From positions 1-64,000 of the forward strand of contig NZ_CALPCN010000003.1 in assembly GCF_943193045.1 (NCBI RefSeq): 64,000 nucleotides of DNA, written 5' to 3'. The notes beneath the pieces are model-generated. The model made no database searches, was not told the origin of the DNA, and worked only from the letters and a program-made list of their open reading frames with translations. This DNA is from Pumilibacter muris. Lineage in GTDB: Bacteria > Bacillota > Clostridia > Christensenellales > Pumilibacteraceae. A program made the translations under genes and the position numbers. Below are positions 17,274 to 26,121 of the stretch, piece by piece (position 1 is the stretch's first letter; every line of letters starts with the position of its first letter).

Positions 17274-17704
17274 CGTGATTTAACGCCTTTTAGAATGAGC
17301 AAAACGCCCATAACTGCGGAGAGCCCGCCGAACGCTATAAAAATTATACTCGGTATAGTGATACCCATAGGCGCCGAAATATAGTCGGCGGGGTTGTTCG
17401 GGTTATAAGAAATTTCATGCTCGCTTCCGAGCGACGGGCGTATGCTTTTTTTGGAGTCGCGCATTTTATATGTTTTGCCGTCAACCTTATATTCGAGCAC
17501 CGCAACATATGTTGTTTCGTATTCGCCGTCGCTGTCTTTTTCCCATCTTGTTTCAACGTCTACCACAACGGCTACGGCTTTCGGCCATGCGGCAATTTTC
17601 GCGTCGGCGCTCTTTTTGTAAATTAAAATTCCCGCAATAAGACCTATGCCCACAATCACAAGAACCAAGCCGCCTATTATAGTTGTTTTTGCGGATTTTG
17701 CCAT
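17270..17704 (-). CDS. DUF3592-family membrane protein
   Basis: A 144-residue protein with one hydrophobic helix near each end (about 9-29 and 113-138). Between them is a small beta-rich domain containing the DUF3592 pattern: A.V.DVETRWEKDSDGEYETTYVAVLEYKVDGKTY, and later YNPNNPADYIS. The function of DUF3592 is unknown; the domain probably sits outside the membrane. GGAGGGG precedes the ATG nine bases away. A larger DUF3592-like protein occurs in the accessory island at 45405. It converges tail-to-tail with the ThuA gene. Confidence 0.75.
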   Translation of the reverse strand: MAKSAKTTIIGGLVLVIVGIGLIAGILIYKKSADAKIAAWPKAVAVVVDVETRWEKDSDGEYETTYVAVLEYKVDGKTYKMRDSKKSIRPSLGSEHEISYNPNNPADYISAPMGITIPSIIFIAFGGLSAVMGVLLILKGVKSR

Positions 17705-17814
17705 ATCGGTAAGCCCCTCCGAAAAAGATATATATAATTATACTATGATTTTTATATTCGGTCAAGTTCGTATAAAGTAAACAAGCAAAAAAATAACGTC
17801 CGCAGTGTTTGGCA

Positions 17815-17844
17815 TTGACAAACTACGCAAAAAAACTGTATAAT
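17815..17844 (+). promoter_or_regulatory. Promoter of the metF-methionine synthase operon
   Basis: TTGACA (17815-17820), 18-bp spacer, TATAAT (17839-17844). The leader to the metF ATG is about 35 bases. I see no SAM or cobalamin riboswitch in it or just upstream. Confidence 0.8.
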
Positions 17845-17884
17845 TATTAAAACGAAAACGGGCGGAAACGCGCAATAAAAAATC

Positions 17885-18754
17885 ATGAGAATAGACGAAA
17901 TTTTAAAAAACAAACGGACGCTTTCGTTCGAAGTGTTTCCGCCCAAAAAGAGCGGCACGGGAACGCGAGAGCTGTTTTATAGCATTAACGAACTTAAAAC
18001 GCTTAAACCCGATTTTATAAGCGTTACTTACGGCGCGGGCGGCTCTAACGCGCGCAACGCAGCCGAAATCGCCGGCTATATAAAAAGCGTGGGAGTGGAG
18101 CCTCTCGCCCATATAACGGGCGGACCGTCTTCTCCGCAAGATATAGACTGCGTTTGTAAAGAGCTTTCTCGGCTCGGCGTGGAAAACGTGCTTTGTTTGC
18201 GCGGCGATAAGCCCGCCGAATACAACGCCGAATATTGCAAACATTTTCCGCATGCCACCGATTTGATAAAATATATAGAAAAATACGGTTTTACGGCGGG
18301 AGCCGCATGTTATCCCGAAGGGCATGTTGAGTGCGAAACTCTGTATGCCGACCTCGAAAATTTGAAAAAGAAAGAGGCGTGCGGGGCAAAGTTTTTCATA
18401 ACTCAAATCTTTTACGACAATTCGTATTATTACAGGCTTTTAAACGAGGCGCGCAGAATGGGCATAACCGCGCCGTTGTTGCCCGGAATAATGCCGCTTA
18501 CGAGCGCGAAAAACATAGCGCGCATAAAGAGCATGTGCGGCAGCACAATTCCCATAGAGTTCCGCAACATGCTCGAAATTTACTCCGAAAAACCCGCCGT
18601 AATGCGCGAAATAGGTTTAAATTATGCGGTGTATCAAATTATAGACTTAATAGCTAAGGGCGCGCCCGGCATTCACCTTTATATTATGAACCGCGCGGAT
18701 ACGGCGGCTGAAATTTGCCAAAGGCTGAGGCATGTGTTCAATGAATATTTCTGA
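17885..18754 (+). CDS. metF: Methylenetetrahydrofolate reductase
   Basis: A 289-residue TIM-barrel flavoenzyme reducing 5,10-methylene-THF to 5-methyl-THF, the methyl donor for methionine synthesis. Family blocks include LSFEVFPPK at the N-terminus (catalytic Glu in EVFPPK), SVTYGAGGS (about 44-52), LAHITGG (about 76-82), LCLRGD (about 103-108) and KFFITQIFYDN (about 168-178). Length matches the family. The ribosome site is weak. Its last codons overlap the start of the methionine-synthase reactivation gene, and methionine synthase follows, so the operon carries a methyl group from folate to homocysteine. Confidence 0.93.
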   Translation: MRIDEILKNKRTLSFEVFPPKKSGTGTRELFYSINELKTLKPDFISVTYGAGGSNARNAAEIAGYIKSVGVEPLAHITGGPSSPQDIDCVCKELSRLGVENVLCLRGDKPAEYNAEYCKHFPHATDLIKYIEKYGFTAGAACYPEGHVECETLYADLENLKKKEACGAKFFITQIFYDNSYYYRLLNEARRMGITAPLLPGIMPLTSAKNIARIKSMCGSTIPIEFRNMLEIYSEKPAVMREIGLNYAVYQIIDLIAKGAPGIHLYIMNRADTAAEICQRLRHVFNEYF

Positions 18755-19358
18755 ATTAAAGCCGAGAATATACGGCTATCTCGGTTTTAAAGGGGCGGTC
18801 GCGTCTCCTCAAACCGACGCTCTTATAGCCGAGTGTTTAACCGAGCTTGATGAGCAAAACGAATTTAGAGTAACATATAAGATTTTTACCGAGCGTCCCG
18901 CTTTTTTAAATAAGCCGCCTTACGAAAGTTTTTTAAAAGGAGCGTCCGCCGTTGTGATAGAGGTCGCGTCGCTCGGCGCAACGGCCGACGCGCGAATAAA
19001 GTACCTTTCGGTTGCGAACGCCGCAAAAGCGGTTGTGTTCGACGCATGCGCGAGCGCTTTTCTCGAAGCGTGCGCCGACGAATGGGAAACCCGTTTCGGC
19101 GAGACGAGAACTTACCGCTTTTGTCCCGGTTACGGCGGAAGCGAAGTTTACGATTTGAAATATGTTTTCGAGTTGCTCCAACCCGAAAAGGTGGGCGTTA
19201 CTCTGTCGGAAAGCTACTATATGTTGCCGTCTAAAACTGTGGCGGGAATAATAGGAATAGGGATTTCGGCTCGCAAATCGTGCGAAAATTGTTTTATGTT
19301 GCCTCGTTGCGAATACAGAAAGGAGGGCGCAAGGTGCTACGACTCGGAAAAGAACTGA
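18741..19358 (+). CDS. Methionine synthase reactivation-domain protein
   Basis: A 205-residue stand-alone relative of the C-terminal activation domain of MetH. That domain binds SAM and reductively remethylates cobalamin when cob(II)alamin forms. The characteristic stretch is RFCPGYGGSEV...VFELLQPEKVGVTLSESYYMLPSKTVAGIIGI, matching the SPGY and ES..M.P.KS pattern of MetH. The C-terminus has a CENCFMLPRC cysteine cluster, which may bind metal. It lies between metF and the methionine synthase and overlaps both. Its partner downstream lacks this domain, so the two should act together. The start at 18741 is preferred over an ATG nine bases earlier because GAGG is then well spaced. Confidence 0.85.
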   Translation: MNISELKPRIYGYLGFKGAVASPQTDALIAECLTELDEQNEFRVTYKIFTERPAFLNKPPYESFLKGASAVVIEVASLGATADARIKYLSVANAAKAVVFDACASAFLEACADEWETRFGETRTYRFCPGYGGSEVYDLKYVFELLQPEKVGVTLSESYYMLPSKTVAGIIGIGISARKSCENCFMLPRCEYRKEGARCYDSEKN

Positions 19359-21676
19359 TGATATTCGACGGGGGAATGGGAAGCGAACTTTCAAAAAAAG
19401 GTCTTTTCGGAAATCCCGAAGAACTAAACGTTACTCACCCCGAAGAGGTGAAAGAAATACACCGCTCGTATTCGTGCGCGGATTTTATAACAACAAACAC
19501 TTTCGGTTTAAACGGTATAAAATACGTTGGAAAATACGGCTTGCGCGAACTTGCGCTCGCCGCTGTGGAAAACGCTCGGGCGGCGGGAAAAAAGGTGTTT
19601 TTCGACGTGGGACCTACGGGCTCAATGCTCGCGCCGCTCGGCTCGCTTTCTTTCGACGAAGCGTATAGCGCGTTCGCCGAAATTGCCGACATAACGAAAG
19701 ACTGCGTAGACGGCTACATTGCCGAAACTTTTTCCGACTTATACGAATTAAAAGCGTGCGTGCTCGCGCTTAAAGAACACGCGAACAAGCCTGTGTTTGC
19801 AACAATGACGTTCGACGCGCGCGGCAGAACGCTTACGGGCGCAACTCCCGAAATAGCGGTTGAGGTGCTCGAAGGTTTAGGGGTTGACGCGCTCGGCGCG
19901 AATTGCTCGCTCGGACCTAAGGAAATGCTCGGAGTTGCGAAAAGGATACTCGCGTGCAGCGGAGTGCCTGTGTTGTTGCAACCCAACAGAGGTCTGCCCG
20001 TTTTAAAAGGCGGAAAAACCGAATACGAACTTTCCGCCGATGAATTCGCGTTTTACGCCGAAAAGTTTGCGGAAATGGGCGCAAGCATAATAGGCGGCTG
20101 TTGCGGCACCGCACCCGAATTTATAGAAAAGCTGTGCGCGCTTAGAGGCTTGCAAGTTAAGCGCAAACAAATTAGCCGCCCTACGGCGGTAACTTCGGGC
20201 ACCCGCATCGTTGAATTTTGCGGCGTGAAAGTCTGCGGCGAAAGGCTTAATCCCACAGGCAAGCCCAAACTTAAAGAGGCGCTTATTGCTCAAAATTACG
20301 ACGAAATTATAGGGGAAGCCGTGCGGCAAAAAGAGGCGGGCGCGGATATTCTCGATATAAACGTGGGGCTTCCGCAGTTAAACGAACCCGAAGTTATGGA
20401 AACCGTGTGCCGAAAAGTTTCGGAGTATGCGGATTTGCCTTTGCAAATAGATTCGTCTAATCCCGCCGCGATTGAACGTGCGGTAAGGCGATACAACGGC
20501 ATTCCGCTTATAAACAGCGTAAACGGGGAAGAGATCGTTATGGCGAAAGTGTTCCCCATAGCCAAAAAATACGGCGCAGTTGTGCTCGGGCTCACTATGG
20601 ACGGGCGTGGTGTGCCGCCCACCGCGCTCGAGCGTTTTGAAATTGCAAAAAAAATAATAGAGCGCGCCGCCGATTACGGAATAGAGCGTCGCAAAATTAT
20701 TATCGACACTTTGGTTCTTACCGCGTCTGCCGAGCAAAAACTCGTTAAAGAAACGTTGGAGGGATTAAGGCTTGTTAAATCGCTCGGCGTTAAAACCGCG
20801 CTCGGCGTTTCCAACGTTTCGTTCGGGCTTCCCAACCGTCCGCTTTTAAACAAAACCTTTCTTGCGGCGGCGCTTGCTTGCGGGCTCGACATGCCTATAA
20901 TGAATCCGCTCGACGCCGAAATGACGGCAACGTTGAAAGCTTTCGGAGTGCTCTCGGGCACCGACGAAAACGCGGAAAAATATATCGCGGAATATAAAGA
21001 TTTTTCTCCCGCTTCTTCGGTTGCGGCGGCGGTTAAAAAAACGGAAAACGGCTCCGCGCCCTCCGCCACTTTGCGCGACTGTATTTTGCTCGGGCTTAAA
21101 GAAAAGGCGGAGGAACTCACGCGCAAAGAACTCGAATCGAACGAGCCGATGAGCGTTGTGAACGGCGTGCTTATTCCCGCGCTCGACGAAGCGGGAAAGC
21201 TATACGACGAAGGTAAATTGTTTTTGCCTCAACTTGTGGCGGCGGCGCAGGCGGCTAAAACCGCTTTTAAAGCGGTGTCGCATAAATTGCCGAAGCAAGG
21301 AGTTTCTCGCGGCACGGTTGTGCTTGCAACCGTTAAGGGAGACGTTCACGACATAGGCAAGAATATAGTTAAAGTGGTGGCGGAGTCTTACGGCTATAAT
21401 GTTGTGGATTTGGGAAAAGACGTCCCGCCCGAAAAAGTTGCGGAAGCGTACTTAAAGCACAAACCGCTTGCGGTGGGGCTTTCCGCGCTCATGACCACAA
21501 CGGTTGAGAGCATGGAAAAAACGATTATGGCGCTGAGGGCGGCGGGGTGCGGTCGAGGAATATTTGTTGGCGGAGCGGTTTTGAGCCGCGAAATCGCCGA
21601 GCAAATAGGCGCGGATTTTTACACTAAAGACGCGCTCGAATTTGTGAAAACGCTTGATTCGTTTGCTTCGCGCTAA
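19334..21676 (+). CDS. metH: B12-dependent methionine synthase (without reactivation domain)
   Basis: A 780-residue three-module enzyme transferring the methyl group of methyl-THF through cobalamin to homocysteine. The homocysteine domain covers about 1-285, with zinc cysteines in GANCS (about 191) and GGCCG (about 255). The methyl-THF domain spans about 300-570 (GERLNPTGKP, DILDINVG, LQIDSSNPAAIERA). The cobalamin cap and binding domains span about 580-775, with the lower-ligand histidine in DVHDIGKNIV. The fourth MetH domain is missing and is supplied by the gene just upstream. I chose the GTG at 19334 because AAGGAGGG lies six bases before it. It overlaps the upstream gene by 25 bases. Confidence 0.93.
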   Translation: MLRLGKELMIFDGGMGSELSKKGLFGNPEELNVTHPEEVKEIHRSYSCADFITTNTFGLNGIKYVGKYGLRELALAAVENARAAGKKVFFDVGPTGSMLAPLGSLSFDEAYSAFAEIADITKDCVDGYIAETFSDLYELKACVLALKEHANKPVFATMTFDARGRTLTGATPEIAVEVLEGLGVDALGANCSLGPKEMLGVAKRILACSGVPVLLQPNRGLPVLKGGKTEYELSADEFAFYAEKFAEMGASIIGGCCGTAPEFIEKLCALRGLQVKRKQISRPTAVTSGTRIVEFCGVKVCGERLNPTGKPKLKEALIAQNYDEIIGEAVRQKEAGADILDINVGLPQLNEPEVMETVCRKVSEYADLPLQIDSSNPAAIERAVRRYNGIPLINSVNGEEIVMAKVFPIAKKYGAVVLGLTMDGRGVPPTALERFEIAKKIIERAADYGIERRKIIIDTLVLTASAEQKLVKETLEGLRLVKSLGVKTALGVSNVSFGLPNRPLLNKTFLAAALACGLDMPIMNPLDAEMTATLKAFGVLSGTDENAEKYIAEYKDFSPASSVAAAVKKTENGSAPSATLRDCILLGLKEKAEELTRKELESNEPMSVVNGVLIPALDEAGKLYDEGKLFLPQLVAAAQAAKTAFKAVSHKLPKQGVSRGTVVLATVKGDVHDIGKNIVKVVAESYGYNVVDLGKDVPPEKVAEAYLKHKPLAVGLSALMTTTVESMEKTIMALRAAGCGRGIFVGGAVLSREIAEQIGADFYTKDALEFVKTLDSFASR

Positions 21677-21833
21677 TATGCGAGTATGCTTTTTCGGCAT
21701 AAGAAAGTATGTGTAAAAAGTATTTGAATTTTTTATAAGTATGGTTTATAATACAAGTAAATTTGCGCGATTTGCAAGATTAACGCATTATTCGCAAACA
21801 AAAAACGGCGCTGTAAACGCAAGGTAAAAACCT

Positions 21834-21862
21834 TTGATTTTTCAAACGTTTAATGTTATAAT
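21834..21862 (+). promoter_or_regulatory. Promoter of the aldo/keto reductase operon
   Basis: TTGATT (21834-21839), 17-bp spacer, TATAAT (21857-21862), about 36 bases before the ATG. Confidence 0.75.
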
Positions 21863-21897
21863 ATTAAAAACCGCAAAGTATATTCAAGGAGGGTATA

Positions 21898-23037
21898 ATG
21901 ATTTATAAACAGTTCCAAGACGTTAAGCTTTCGGCGCTCGGCTTCGGTTGCATGCGTTTGCCCGTAAAGAACGGAGTGTACGCCGATATAGACGAAGAAG
22001 CTGCGGCTGAAATGATTGATTTCGCCATGAAAAGCGGCGTCAATTATTACGACACCGCATGGGGCTATCACGACGGAATGTCGGAAATAGTTATGGGAAA
22101 GCTTCTTAAAAAGTATCCGCGCAACAGCTTTTATCTTGCGAGCAAATTTCCAGGTTACGATTTGGGCAACATGGGAAAAACCGAAGAAATTTTCGAAAAG
22201 CAACTCGTTAAGTGCGGCGTGGAATATTTTGATTTTTATCTTTTCCACAACGTGTGCGAAATGAATATCGACGCGTACCTCGACGACGCCAAATACAAAA
22301 CGTTCGACTTTTTAATAAAGCAAAAACGAAACGGGCGGATAAAGCATTTGGGATTTTCGGCGCACGGCGATTTAAACGTTATGAAACGTTTTTTAGCCGA
22401 ATACGGCGAATATATGGAATTCGGGCAACTGCAAATAAACTACCTCGACTGGGAATTTCAGGACGCGCGCAAAAAAGCGGAACTGTTGAAAGAGCACAAT
22501 ATACCCGTATGGGTAATGGAACCGCTCAGGGGAGGCAAGCTTGCTTCGCTTGCGAAAGAATACGAGGAAACTCTTAAAAAATTGCGTCCGAACGAGGGAA
22601 CGCCCGCGTGGGCTTTCCGCTTTTTGCAAACGCTCCCCGACGTTGTCGTTACGCTTTCGGGCATGTCGGACATGGCGCAGGTGAAAGACAATATCAAAAC
22701 GTTTGAAAAAGCCGAACCGCTGAATAAAACCGAAATGCAAACTCTTTTGGACATTGCCGAACGCATGACGGGAAAATCAAAGCTTCCGTGCACCGCTTGC
22801 CGTTACTGCACCAGCCATTGCCCCAAAGGGCTTTCGATACCCGAGCTTATAAGTTTATATAACGAGCACCGATTCACGGGCGGCGGCTTTATAGCCCCTA
22901 TGGCGCTCAGCTCGTATGAAAAAGATAAGTTGCCGAGCGCGTGCGTAGGGTGCCGAAGCTGCGAAAAGGTGTGCCCGCAGGGAATTAAAATTTCCGAAAT
23001 GATGAAAGACTTCACGCTCAGATTAAAGGAGGAATAA
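21898..23037 (+). CDS. Aldo/keto reductase with ferredoxin domain
   Basis: A 379-residue fusion of an aldo/keto reductase barrel (about 1-270) and a C-terminal iron-sulfur module. The barrel has GFGCMRLP, the YDTAWGYHDG block with the family Asp/Tyr, a LASKFPG lysine block and LGFSAHG. The module has two clusters: CTACRYCTSHCPKG (about 299-312) and CVGCRSCEKVCPQG (about 343-356), a 2x[4Fe-4S] pattern. It probably passes electrons between ferredoxin and a carbonyl substrate, which is not known. GGAGG precedes the ATG. The next gene starts two bases after its stop, indicating an operon. Confidence 0.88.
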   Translation: MIYKQFQDVKLSALGFGCMRLPVKNGVYADIDEEAAAEMIDFAMKSGVNYYDTAWGYHDGMSEIVMGKLLKKYPRNSFYLASKFPGYDLGNMGKTEEIFEKQLVKCGVEYFDFYLFHNVCEMNIDAYLDDAKYKTFDFLIKQKRNGRIKHLGFSAHGDLNVMKRFLAEYGEYMEFGQLQINYLDWEFQDARKKAELLKEHNIPVWVMEPLRGGKLASLAKEYEETLKKLRPNEGTPAWAFRFLQTLPDVVVTLSGMSDMAQVKDNIKTFEKAEPLNKTEMQTLLDIAERMTGKSKLPCTACRYCTSHCPKGLSIPELISLYNEHRFTGGGFIAPMALSSYEKDKLPSACVGCRSCEKVCPQGIKISEMMKDFTLRLKEE

Positions 23038-23039
23038 AA

Positions 23040-23627
23040 ATGCTCGAATCGGTTTTGGAAAGAAAAAACGCAAGTTTTAAGGTTAAAATCACTGTTAAAA
23101 CGGTTGTTTCGGCGGCTATAATCGCTCTTGCCGTAATCTTACCGCAACTTATACATATCGCTTTCGGCGCAAGCGGCGGAGCGCGTTGGCTCCCCATGTA
23201 TTTGCCCGTGTTGCTCGGCGGCTGTCTGCTCGGTTGGCAATGGGGGTTGGGAGTGGGGCTTCTGTCGCCGATAGTAAGCTATTTAATAACGCTCGCAACG
23301 GGTAGCCCTATGCCTGTTGCAACGCGGTTGCCTTATATGGCGGTTGAACTCGGCGTTTTTGCCGCCGTGTCGGGGCTGTTTTCCAAAAAAATAGCCGAAA
23401 AGAGTTGGCTCGCTTTTCCCGCAGTTTTGCTTGCGGCGGTTGCGGGAAGAACCGTGTTTTTGTTGCTTGCCGCAATATTTCAAACAGTGTCTCCTCTGTC
23501 GGCGTCGGTCGCTTGGTCTCAAATTCAGGCAGGACTTTGGGGACTTGCGTTGCAAGCCGTTGTTGTGCCCGCAATCGTAATGCTCTTAACTTTCGTGTTA
23601 AACGAAAAGAAGCCGCGCGATAAATAG
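23040..23627 (+). CDS. ECF-transporter S component-like membrane protein
   Basis: A 195-residue hydrophobic protein with about six membrane helices. The pattern is that of substrate-binding S components of energy-coupling-factor vitamin/metal transporters: an N-terminal helix, then MYLPVLLGGCLLGWQWGLGVGLLSPIVSYLITLATGSPMP, the short-helix/loop region typical of such proteins. No ATPase or T component is nearby, so it would have to share a module encoded elsewhere. The substrate is not predictable. AAGGAGGAAT is an excellent ribosome site and the gene is coupled to the upstream reductase. Confidence 0.75.
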   Translation: MLESVLERKNASFKVKITVKTVVSAAIIALAVILPQLIHIAFGASGGARWLPMYLPVLLGGCLLGWQWGLGVGLLSPIVSYLITLATGSPMPVATRLPYMAVELGVFAAVSGLFSKKIAEKSWLAFPAVLLAAVAGRTVFLLLAAIFQTVSPLSASVAWSQIQAGLWGLALQAVVVPAIVMLLTFVLNEKKPRDK

Positions 23628-23632
23628 GCGTT

Positions 23633-24076
23633 ATGCGGTTTAAATACTCGGCTTGCGTAGATGAGCTTAAAAAATTGCTTGAGCGTGAAAACCTTACTTT
23701 GGTTATATCGGACGGCAAAGAATATTTCACAAGCCGCGAGAAGGGAATACGCCCGCTTTTGAATTTTGCGGAAAGCGGAAAGAGTTTTCTTGCCGCCGCC
23801 GACAAAATAGTGGGAAAGGCGGCGGCTCTTTTGTATGCTTTTATTGGCATATCGGCGCTGTATGCCGAAGTTATAACGCACGACGCCGTTAGGGTGTGCG
23901 ATATTTACGGCATAAGCGTGGCGTTCGGCGCGCTTACCGATAAAATCGTGAACCGAGATGGGAACGGTTTGTGCCCTATGGAAGAGGCTGTTTCGAGCGT
24001 AAACGAACCTATTTCGGCAGTGCGTGCGGTGAAAAACAGATTGAACGAATTGCGCGCGAATAACGCTTCCGATTAG
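23633..24076 (+). CDS. DUF1893-domain protein
   Basis: A 147-residue soluble protein matching DUF1893: ADKIVGKAAALLYAFIGI (about 59-76), YAEVITHDAV (about 80-89), a KIVNRDGNGLCPMEEAV block (about 104-120) and a final helix. The conserved cysteine lies in CPME. The family is related to cytidine-deaminase-like folds, but no activity is established. It starts six bases after the ECF S component and completes a three-gene operon with the iron-sulfur reductase. Confidence 0.75.
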   Translation: MRFKYSACVDELKKLLERENLTLVISDGKEYFTSREKGIRPLLNFAESGKSFLAAADKIVGKAAALLYAFIGISALYAEVITHDAVRVCDIYGISVAFGALTDKIVNRDGNGLCPMEEAVSSVNEPISAVRAVKNRLNELRANNASD

Positions 24077-24099
24077 CATGGGAATGAGTTTTAAAACGC

Positions 24100-24129
24100 T
24101 TGACTAATTGCGCGAGCGTGTGCCATAAT
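24100..24129 (+). promoter_or_regulatory. Promoter upstream of the MFS remnant
   Basis: TTGACT (24100-24105), 18-bp spacer, CATAAT (24124-24129). It remains intact although the gene behind it is broken, so it may now serve the radical SAM gene. Confidence 0.55.
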
Positions 24130-24141
24130 CATACTTAAATT

Positions 24142-24608
24142 ATGGAGAAAAGTTTTAAAAAGACTATAACCGCTTGCTTTATAGGTTACGTTGTTCAAGC
24201 GGTTGTGAACACTTTCGTGCCGTTGCTTTTTCTCACGTTTAACACGGTATACTGCATACCTCTTTCCAAAATCACGCTGCTTATTACCGTGAATTTCGTG
24301 TTGCAGCTTTTAATAGACATGGCTGCGGCTTTTCGGTGGGAATAATGTGGCCGGGCACTTACAGTTCCGCGTCGGCAACGGTAAAGGGCGGAGGCAACGC
24401 AATGTTCGCGCTTTTGGCGCTCGGCGGCGATTTGGGATGCGTGGGCGGTCCCGCTGTGGTCGGATTTTTGTCGGACCGTTTCGGCGGCGATTTGGAAACG
24501 GGAATATTGTTCGCGCTTGTTTTTCCGGTGATTTTAACGGTTGTAATGTTGCTGAAACCTAAAAAACATAAGAGTAAATTGTTGTTTAACAAGGAGGAAA
24601 ACAAATGA
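24142..24608 (+). pseudogene. MFS transporter with internal deletion
   Basis: Two pieces of one major-facilitator transporter lie in different frames. The first 60 or so residues (24142 to about 24330) carry helices 1-2, ending LLIDMAAAF before a stop. The second piece (about 24330-24608) begins in another frame with FSVGIMWPGTYS and carries the last helices, LLALGGDLGCVGGPAVVGFLSDRFGG. A normal member has about 400 residues, so about 250 from the middle are lost at the junction near 24330, which also shifts the frame. The product cannot be a working transporter. Confidence 0.8.
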
Positions 24609-24877
24609 TACTTAACACGGGCGCGCGCACGGATACGGCGCAATATTATTCGGAGTGGCTGTTAAAGCGTTTCGAAGAAGGGTTTGTTTACACGCGCAAT
24701 CCTATGTTTCCGCATAAGGTTACCAAATACGAACTTACACCCGAAAAGATAGACGCGGTATTATTTTGTTCTGAAAATTACAAGCCGTTGTTGCCGCGTT
24801 TGCATGAAATTACCGATTGGGCAAATTTAAAATCCTTTGCCGCACAGTCTTCGTTTTTCGACGGTGACATAAAATGA
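24605..24877 (+). pseudogene. Truncated DUF1848 protein
   Basis: The first 65 residues match the start of DUF1848 proteins: MILNTGARTDTAQYYSEWLLKRFEEGFVYTRNP, then V.KYELTPEKIDAVLFCSENYKPLLPRL. Full members run to about 300 residues. After position 67 the similarity stops, and a short unrelated tail ends by overlapping the radical SAM start (ATGA). An AAGGAGG site remains and the frame is intact, so a 90-residue peptide could still be made. I read it as a remnant left by deletion, next to a second remnant. Confidence 0.65.
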
Positions 24878-25761
24878 TTGTCGGAGAAAAACAAGTTAAA
24901 AGTATAATCGTAAAATCCGATTTACCCGCATGCGAGTTTTCCGTCAATCCTTACGTCGGTTGCGAACACGCGTGTAAATATTGCTACGCTTGTTTTATGA
25001 AACGCTTTACGGGGCACGACGAAACATGGGGCGATTTTGTGGATGTCAAGTTTTGGGAACCCGTAAAAAATCCGCAAAAGTATTGCGGCAAAGAACTTTT
25101 TATCGGCTCGGTTACAGACCCGTATCAACCTGCGGAAGAAAAATACGGGCGCACTCGCGCGTTGCTCGAAGAATTGCGGGGAAGCGGAGCGAAGATTTCA
25201 ATCGCCACTAAAAGCGACCTTATATTGCGCGATTTGGAACTTATAAAAACTTTTCCGAACGCTCGCGTTTCGTGGTCGGTGAACACGCTCGACGAAAATT
25301 TCAAAAACGATATGGACAACGGGGTGTCGATTGAGCGCCGACTGCGCGCTATGAAAATTTTTCACGACGCGGGAGTTCGCACCACATGCTTTATATCGCC
25401 GATATTTCCCGCCATTACCGACGTAAGAGCCGTAATAGAAAAAGCGAAAGAACGCTGCAATCTTATTTGGCTCGAAAATCTGAATTTGCGCGGCACGTTT
25501 AAGCCTTCGGTTATGAAATATATTTCAAACAATTATCCTGAGTTTATGCCGCTGTACCGCAGCATATACGTTTGCGGCGACAACACTTTTTGGGAAATGC
25601 TCGATTCCGATTTGCGCGGGTTCGCGAAAGAACAAGGGTTGGAATATAAAGTGAACGACGACGGCTTTAACCGTCCGTTCGACGCGCCGCCTGTTATAGT
25701 AAACTTTTTCTACCACAGCAAAATCAAAAAGTCTGCGCAAAAAAACGACAAAAGCTTTTAA
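24874..25761 (+). CDS. SPL-family radical SAM protein
   Basis: A 295-residue radical SAM enzyme of the spore-photoproduct-lyase-like (Rv2578c) group. The iron-sulfur motif is CEHACKYCYACFM (about residues 30-42), following the family's NPYVGCEH. Later FIGSVTDPYQP (about 74-84), RTRALLEEL and ISIATKSDLILRDLELI match the group. It should cleave SAM reductively to start a radical reaction on an unknown substrate; DNA repair is only one possibility. Its start overlaps the DUF1848 remnant by four bases. Length is typical. Confidence 0.82.
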   Translation: MIVGEKQVKSIIVKSDLPACEFSVNPYVGCEHACKYCYACFMKRFTGHDETWGDFVDVKFWEPVKNPQKYCGKELFIGSVTDPYQPAEEKYGRTRALLEELRGSGAKISIATKSDLILRDLELIKTFPNARVSWSVNTLDENFKNDMDNGVSIERRLRAMKIFHDAGVRTTCFISPIFPAITDVRAVIEKAKERCNLIWLENLNLRGTFKPSVMKYISNNYPEFMPLYRSIYVCGDNTFWEMLDSDLRGFAKEQGLEYKVNDDGFNRPFDAPPVIVNFFYHSKIKKSAQKNDKSF

Positions 25762-25806
25762 ATAATATATTTTATATCAATTCATTGAATTGTCTATAAA
25801 AACAAA

Positions 25807-25834
25807 AAAAGCGTCTAACGAGACGCTTTTCTTT
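25807..25834. terminator. Bidirectional terminator between radical SAM gene and tRNA-Thr
   Basis: A ten-base perfect stem (25807-25816 with 25821-25830, loop AACG) has A-runs on its left and T-runs on its right. It can therefore end the rightward gene and the leftward tRNA transcript. Confidence 0.85.
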
Positions 25835-25840
25835 AAAATT

Positions 25841-25916
25841 TGGAGCTGTTGACGGGATTTGAACCCGTGACCTCGTCCTTACCAAGGACGTGCTCTACCT
25901 ACTGAGCCACAACAGC
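25841..25916 (-). tRNA. tRNA-Thr (GGT)
   Basis: The minus strand folds into a standard 76-base cloverleaf. The acceptor GCTGTTG pairs with CAACAGC, the anticodon loop TTGGTAA holds GGT (complement of 25881-25883), the T-arm is GGTTCAAATCC-type, and the CCA end is encoded (25841-25843). It reads ACC/ACU threonine codons. Confidence 0.95.
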
Positions 25917-26121
25917 ATATATGCCGCATTTCTTATGCGGCAGAATTTATTATACACTATCCCGACGCAAAAATCAAATGTTTTATCGGGGGATATGTAA
26001 AAATTATTGCGTGAACTGTGGAATTGTAAAAAATAATCGTTTGATTGCGTTAAAGCGCTTGACCTTGCGCAATATAATGAGCTACGCTATATGTGCGAGA
26101 AAATTTGCGGTTGAATTAAAT

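Noticed and set aside
17705-17884. SAM or cobalamin riboswitch before metF
   Set aside because: The leader after the promoter is about 35 bases, and no B12-box or S-box motif was found upstream.
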